Source: Lucifuga dentata (taxonomy: Eukaryota; Chordata; Actinopteri; Ophidiiformes; Bythitidae). From it: a stretch of DNA of 64,000 nt. The DNA is taken from the NCBI GenBank assembly GCA_014773175.1, contig VXCM01001016.1, positions 1-64,000 of the forward strand. Reading direction: 5' to 3'. The notes beneath the pieces were generated by a model, which searched no databases, was not told where the DNA came from, and saw only the letters and a program-made list of their open reading frames with translations. The translations under genes and the position numbers were made by a program. This document shows positions 60,177 through 64,000 of this stretch, piece after piece (the stretch's first letter is position 1; the number at the start of each line of letters is the position of its first letter).

Positions 60177-60410
60177 CTACAACACACAAACACAGAGCGT
60201 ACAGAACATAATCAAGATCTGTTTTGAAAAATAACTGTTTGAACCTGTTCAACTTACACCAGCCACCCAAACAAGAACTTTTATTGGGTCTTATAGGTTA
60301 AATACTTTTAAGAAAAGGTGAGGGGGTACAAATTAGACAGTGGGAAAACATCAGATTTTTATAAGATTTACCTCTATATAGGAAGAATCAAGATTGATGT
60401 TTTTTTTTTA

Positions 60411-60622
60411 AGTACCATACCGACCATTTTGCATGTTTGAACCTAATATATTAAATTTTCATACACATAACGTTACTGACAATCATTTCCCAAAGCATAC
60501 TACTGGAATGGTGAATTAAATTTTTTTCCCCCTACCTTACAAACCGCCATTGGTTTCAGTTCATTCTGGCACACTATTAAAATCAACTTGTTGATACTTG
60601 AAATGTTCTTGGGATAGGTAAT
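60411..60622 (-). repeat. Third copy of the repeat found at 34363-34948
   Basis: Reads AGTACCATACCGACCATTTT, GCATGTTTGAACCTAATA, then GGTTTCAGTTCATTCTGGC and AATCAACTTGTTGATACTTG, matching the reverse complement of about 34735-34948 along its length. Confidence 0.7.
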
Positions 60623-62691
60623 CCATCATCACGAACAAGATGTATATTCAGGTTTTTTTTTGGTTTTTTTTTAATTTGTAATTTTAGTATTTAAGCGCAA
60701 TAAAAAGCATGGAGTGAGCTGAAAATGCTTCCTGTTTTCAGTTCTTCACCTCAGCAATTGAATGCACCACTAGGAAGCATTCAGAAAACAAAAAAAAAAA
60801 AAAGNAAAAAAAAAAAAAAGTGTTGATTTCTTTGCCACAGGCTCAATTTTTATCTGCGTTAAGCAACATTTACACTTGCCTGTATAATTATGAAAAGATA
60901 AAGGTGACTGGAAGTACAGTAAATAAAAGGATTCTGACGTGGTAAGCATACATTTTCCTGTCCTAAACTGATAGCACTATAATTATATGCATCTTATTTG
61001 CATATAAACATTCAGATCAACACTGTATGAAAGTACAAACTCAGCCTCCCACGAATTGTCAACAGAATGGCACAGGATCGTGTATTGGTACAACATTGCA
61101 GAAAAGAGGTTTTCTTTTCCATTTTCTGACATTAACAGACTCAAAACTGAATTCACTGAGAACTATAGTAATTCAAAGTACATAAAAATACATTAGACAC
61201 ATTATTATGTCCAATGACACTATAATGAGAGGTCAAGCATATTACTACATTAATAACACAGAGACACACCCAACATGACACCATTTTCACTCTCCTCAAG
61301 GTTACACAGTAAAGAGAAAAAGGTCAAATAATCAACTAAACCATTACAGCTGCATTAAACAGAAATTCATTTCTATGACCTATTGTTGACTTCCTGTATC
61401 ACTGGGAGAAAATAGTGTCCCAGTCCAGTGAGAAAAAAAGGGAAGAGATTAATAGCTTTGGCTTGGACTGAATGGCTGGCTGTGATAAAGGAGCTATGGA
61501 GTGTAATATATAGATTTGGACTCGTAAGCAGCGGTAGGAGGGATAAAGTGGCTAAAATAGGTTTGGCAGCTAGTAGGCCAATGGGAATATAGGGGTTAAT
61601 TCCTAATCTTTCATTATGCAGCATCAACAGCCATTGTCCTCCAAATGAAACCAATTAATGGTGGAAGAGAGCCAAGTATCAGGGTGAGTGTATTTACGTG
61701 TATGTGGGTGTGTTATTTGCTATGTGTATTTAAATAGCTCAGCTGACCGAGCATCAGCAAGGGAAAATTAATTGTCTTCACAGAGATGCATGTCTGCTCT
61801 CTGTTAATTACTCTGAAATGAAAGTGGATGTCATGGGCATTGACATTTAAATAGTGAAGGTGATCAAATGGTTGCCATAGTGTTGTTATGAGAGGGACAC
61901 AATCATGTAGAAATTCTTTATCTTCTATTTCTGTATCAAGAGGCAGTAAAGTGGCACCCACCTGAATGAGCCCAAATCTCTTTTGTGCAAAAAATACTGT
62001 ATGTGTATGTATAAATGAACACAATTTTTTTCAGCCCTGTACAAAACAAGAACCAAGATCTACTGGGGGGCAGTTATGTGACTGAGTCAATGAATTGAAG
62101 ATGTCCAGCTTAATCTTTACACTGGTCAATTGTCAGCCTCTCCTACTGCAGTCTGAGGAAGGTGAGCTTTACATTGACATTTTGTAAAAAAAAAAAAAAA
62201 AANTTAAAAAAAAAAAAAAAACACTTAGAAGTCTTTGTGCAAATGTACTGACTGTACATGTGTTGAATCTGATAAGCCATGCAGAAAATTCATGTTTTTC
62301 TGTGATATTGACAAACTTCCACAATTTTCAAAGAAAACTCCTTGAACACTGCAAATTTCTCTGTTTCATGTTTTGCTGTCTCTTTCATACAGACAGTACG
62401 AGTGTATGCGCTCCCAAACTCACAGTGCCTCTTTAATTTCACCACAATTATTTCCTGATGCTCAAAACATGTAGTGAGGACGGACTGTTTGTGTGCTGCT
62501 GCAGGTAGAAGCAGGACGTGGTTCTCTACCTGCAGCAAGTTTTTCTCTTTTCCACTCAGGTCAATCTGCGCAAGATGGCTGAACATACTCAGGTCCCACA
62601 AAATCTGATTAATTTCATTAGAATCCAAGTGAGTTAGACAGACATGAGGGGTGAAAGAAATAAGGACGAAGAGATAAAGACATGGAGAGAA

Positions 62692-62818
62692 CCCCCCCAT
62701 TGGCTGTTTGGTACATAAAACATGGTTTACAGGAGAGCAGCTGAAGTTGCGGGTNCCCCCCCATTGGCTGTTTGGTACATAAAACATGGTTTACAGGAGA
62801 GCAGCTGAAGTTGCGGGT
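62692..62818. repeat. Assembly duplication around N (62755)
   Basis: 63 bp identical on both sides, starting with seven C, within a grik4 intron. Confidence 0.9.
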
Positions 62819-64000
62819 GTGTACCTGATTCTAAGGACATTGCAGGGTGCCAAAACACTGCAGCAATGTTTTTTAGGCCTGCAAAATTGGCAGTAAGAGG
62901 GTAAACTTACTTTAGTGAGAATTTGTTATGATAAACAAACCCTCATTTAGACTTGCACTGAGATGAAAATGCACTAATGTGGCTGTAATCACTTCCATAT
63001 TAGCCTACTTGAGTGTAAAAGGAGCAGTGCAGAAGCAAAGTAGGAGGGGAGGGTGAGATTTAGCATGATTCCAACCAGCCTGTCAGTTTTAATGTCTGTC
63101 AGTCTATACATAGAGCATAATGGTTATGATGATGATGATAGTTGCCTGAAAACCCATTTATAGAACAGTGGAGAGGTGGAACAAAGAATGGCCAACTCAC
63201 AAATAGAAGACTGTCGAAAGGAATCACTTCCTTGTCCCAACTAGTTGGCACTGGTAACTACCGAGTAGCAGCTGTATGTGCTGACATGACTCCTCCTGTT
63301 TGCTCGTCCAGGTTGGTGCTTGTTGAACCAGCATTTTGTTAAGTGCTTGCCCTGATTGTCCACATCTTAAGTTCCCACCAAGGTGCTATTATTAAGATGA
63401 AGAGAGCTGCACAGACACCTGACTCCCATGCTAACAAATGGCGGAAAAGAGCGCAGAAAAACACATCGGAAATAGAGATGTATAGCTAGATAAAAAGAGA
63501 CAGAGATCATGTGGATGACAGAAAAACATGGGGNGGGGGGGGGGGGTCATGCTGAAAAATCTTGACTAACTGTGCTGCATTAATGCTGTCTGCTGTAAGA
63601 CTCAGAGAGAAAGCTACATGGTTTCATGGGTTGGTGGGGTGGTGTGTGAAGCTGAAGTAGACACTAATGTGCAAACAAAGGTTCATAAAATGTATTTAAA
63701 AAATCAGTGTCATCCACAGTGATCCAGCCTAAATTTAGTGAAAAAAATTCTAAAACATTTGAGATTCAGAAAACCAAGCTCTGGAAAAAACAGGCCTAAT
63801 GAAGCTCCCTTTGATTATCATCACATCACAGGACATCATATTACTTACGAACAGTCTGATAACAGTTTTAATTTGCCTTTGCTGTTCAAACAGCAAGCTC
63901 TGATTGATGGTTTGTTCACTCCTCAGCATGGAAGCATACCATGTGAGTTTGCATGTGTAATATAGTCTTTCTGTATGTGTGTGTGTGTGTGTGTATATGT

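Larger units (their letters stand above)
60177..64000 (-). other. grik4: grik4 intron upstream of the M1 exon, running off the window
   Basis: No S1 or N-terminal-domain exon is found. Contains a repeat copy (60411-60622), poly-A/N joins at 60805 and 62203, a 63-bp artefactual duplication (62692-62754 and 62756-62818), a G run with an N at 63534 and (TG)n near 63976-63994. Confidence 0.75.

Noticed and set aside
62290..62787. 165-residue minus-strand frame in the grik4 intron
   Set aside because: It crosses an N and an artefactual duplication, has no recognised motif and does not match any grik4 exon; treated as chance or old repeat.

Overview
This is vertebrate nuclear DNA, almost certainly from a ray-finned fish. 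It has split genes with GT-AG introns, many (CA)n/(GT)n tracts, a LINE relic of a type common in teleosts, and a short interspersed repeat whose ends resemble repeats widespread in teleosts. Nothing bacterial or viral is present. The sequence alone does not fix the species.

Three protein-coding genes are supported exon by exon. (1) cbl, the c-Cbl E3 ubiquitin ligase, is on the minus strand with 16 coding exons between 42515 and 11733. After removal of assembly duplications, the joined frame encodes 965 residues with a TKB domain (four-helix bundle, EF-hand, SH2), linker, RING, proline-rich region, docking tyrosines and a UBA domain. (2) drc12/ccdc153, a coiled-coil subunit of the ciliary nexin-dynein regulatory complex, is on the plus strand with six exons (43717-45802, 195 residues). 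It lies head to head with cbl, about 1.2 kb apart, across a CpG-rich shared promoter carrying an X-box-like RFX site next to a CCAAT box. (3) grik4, the kainate receptor subunit GluK4, is on the minus strand. Only its last seven coding exons (60176-52608) are here, from M1 to the C-terminus; the 5' part lies beyond position 64000. drc12 and grik4 converge.

Left of cbl, 1-8.8 kb is repeat-rich. It holds tandem copies of an interspersed repeat (1-490 and 4975-6375), a run of splice-like modules (1.34-4.29 kb) that may be an undescribed non-coding transcript, and a 1.5-kb AT-rich minisatellite (6.4-7.9 kb) whose strand sense flips near 6595. The interval 8.8-11.7 kb is probably the cbl 3' UTR. 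Large cbl introns 1 and 2 and the grik4 introns carry repeats but no recognised gene.

Assembly quality matters here. The window contains 23 single N characters. Ten are flanked by a perfect direct duplication (nine of 61-67 bp, one of 269 bp), as expected when overlapping contig ends are joined without merging. Two of these break cbl coding exons (exons 1 and 11); two others duplicate the edges of exons 5 and 10. Deleting one copy plus the N restores the cbl frame exactly each time.
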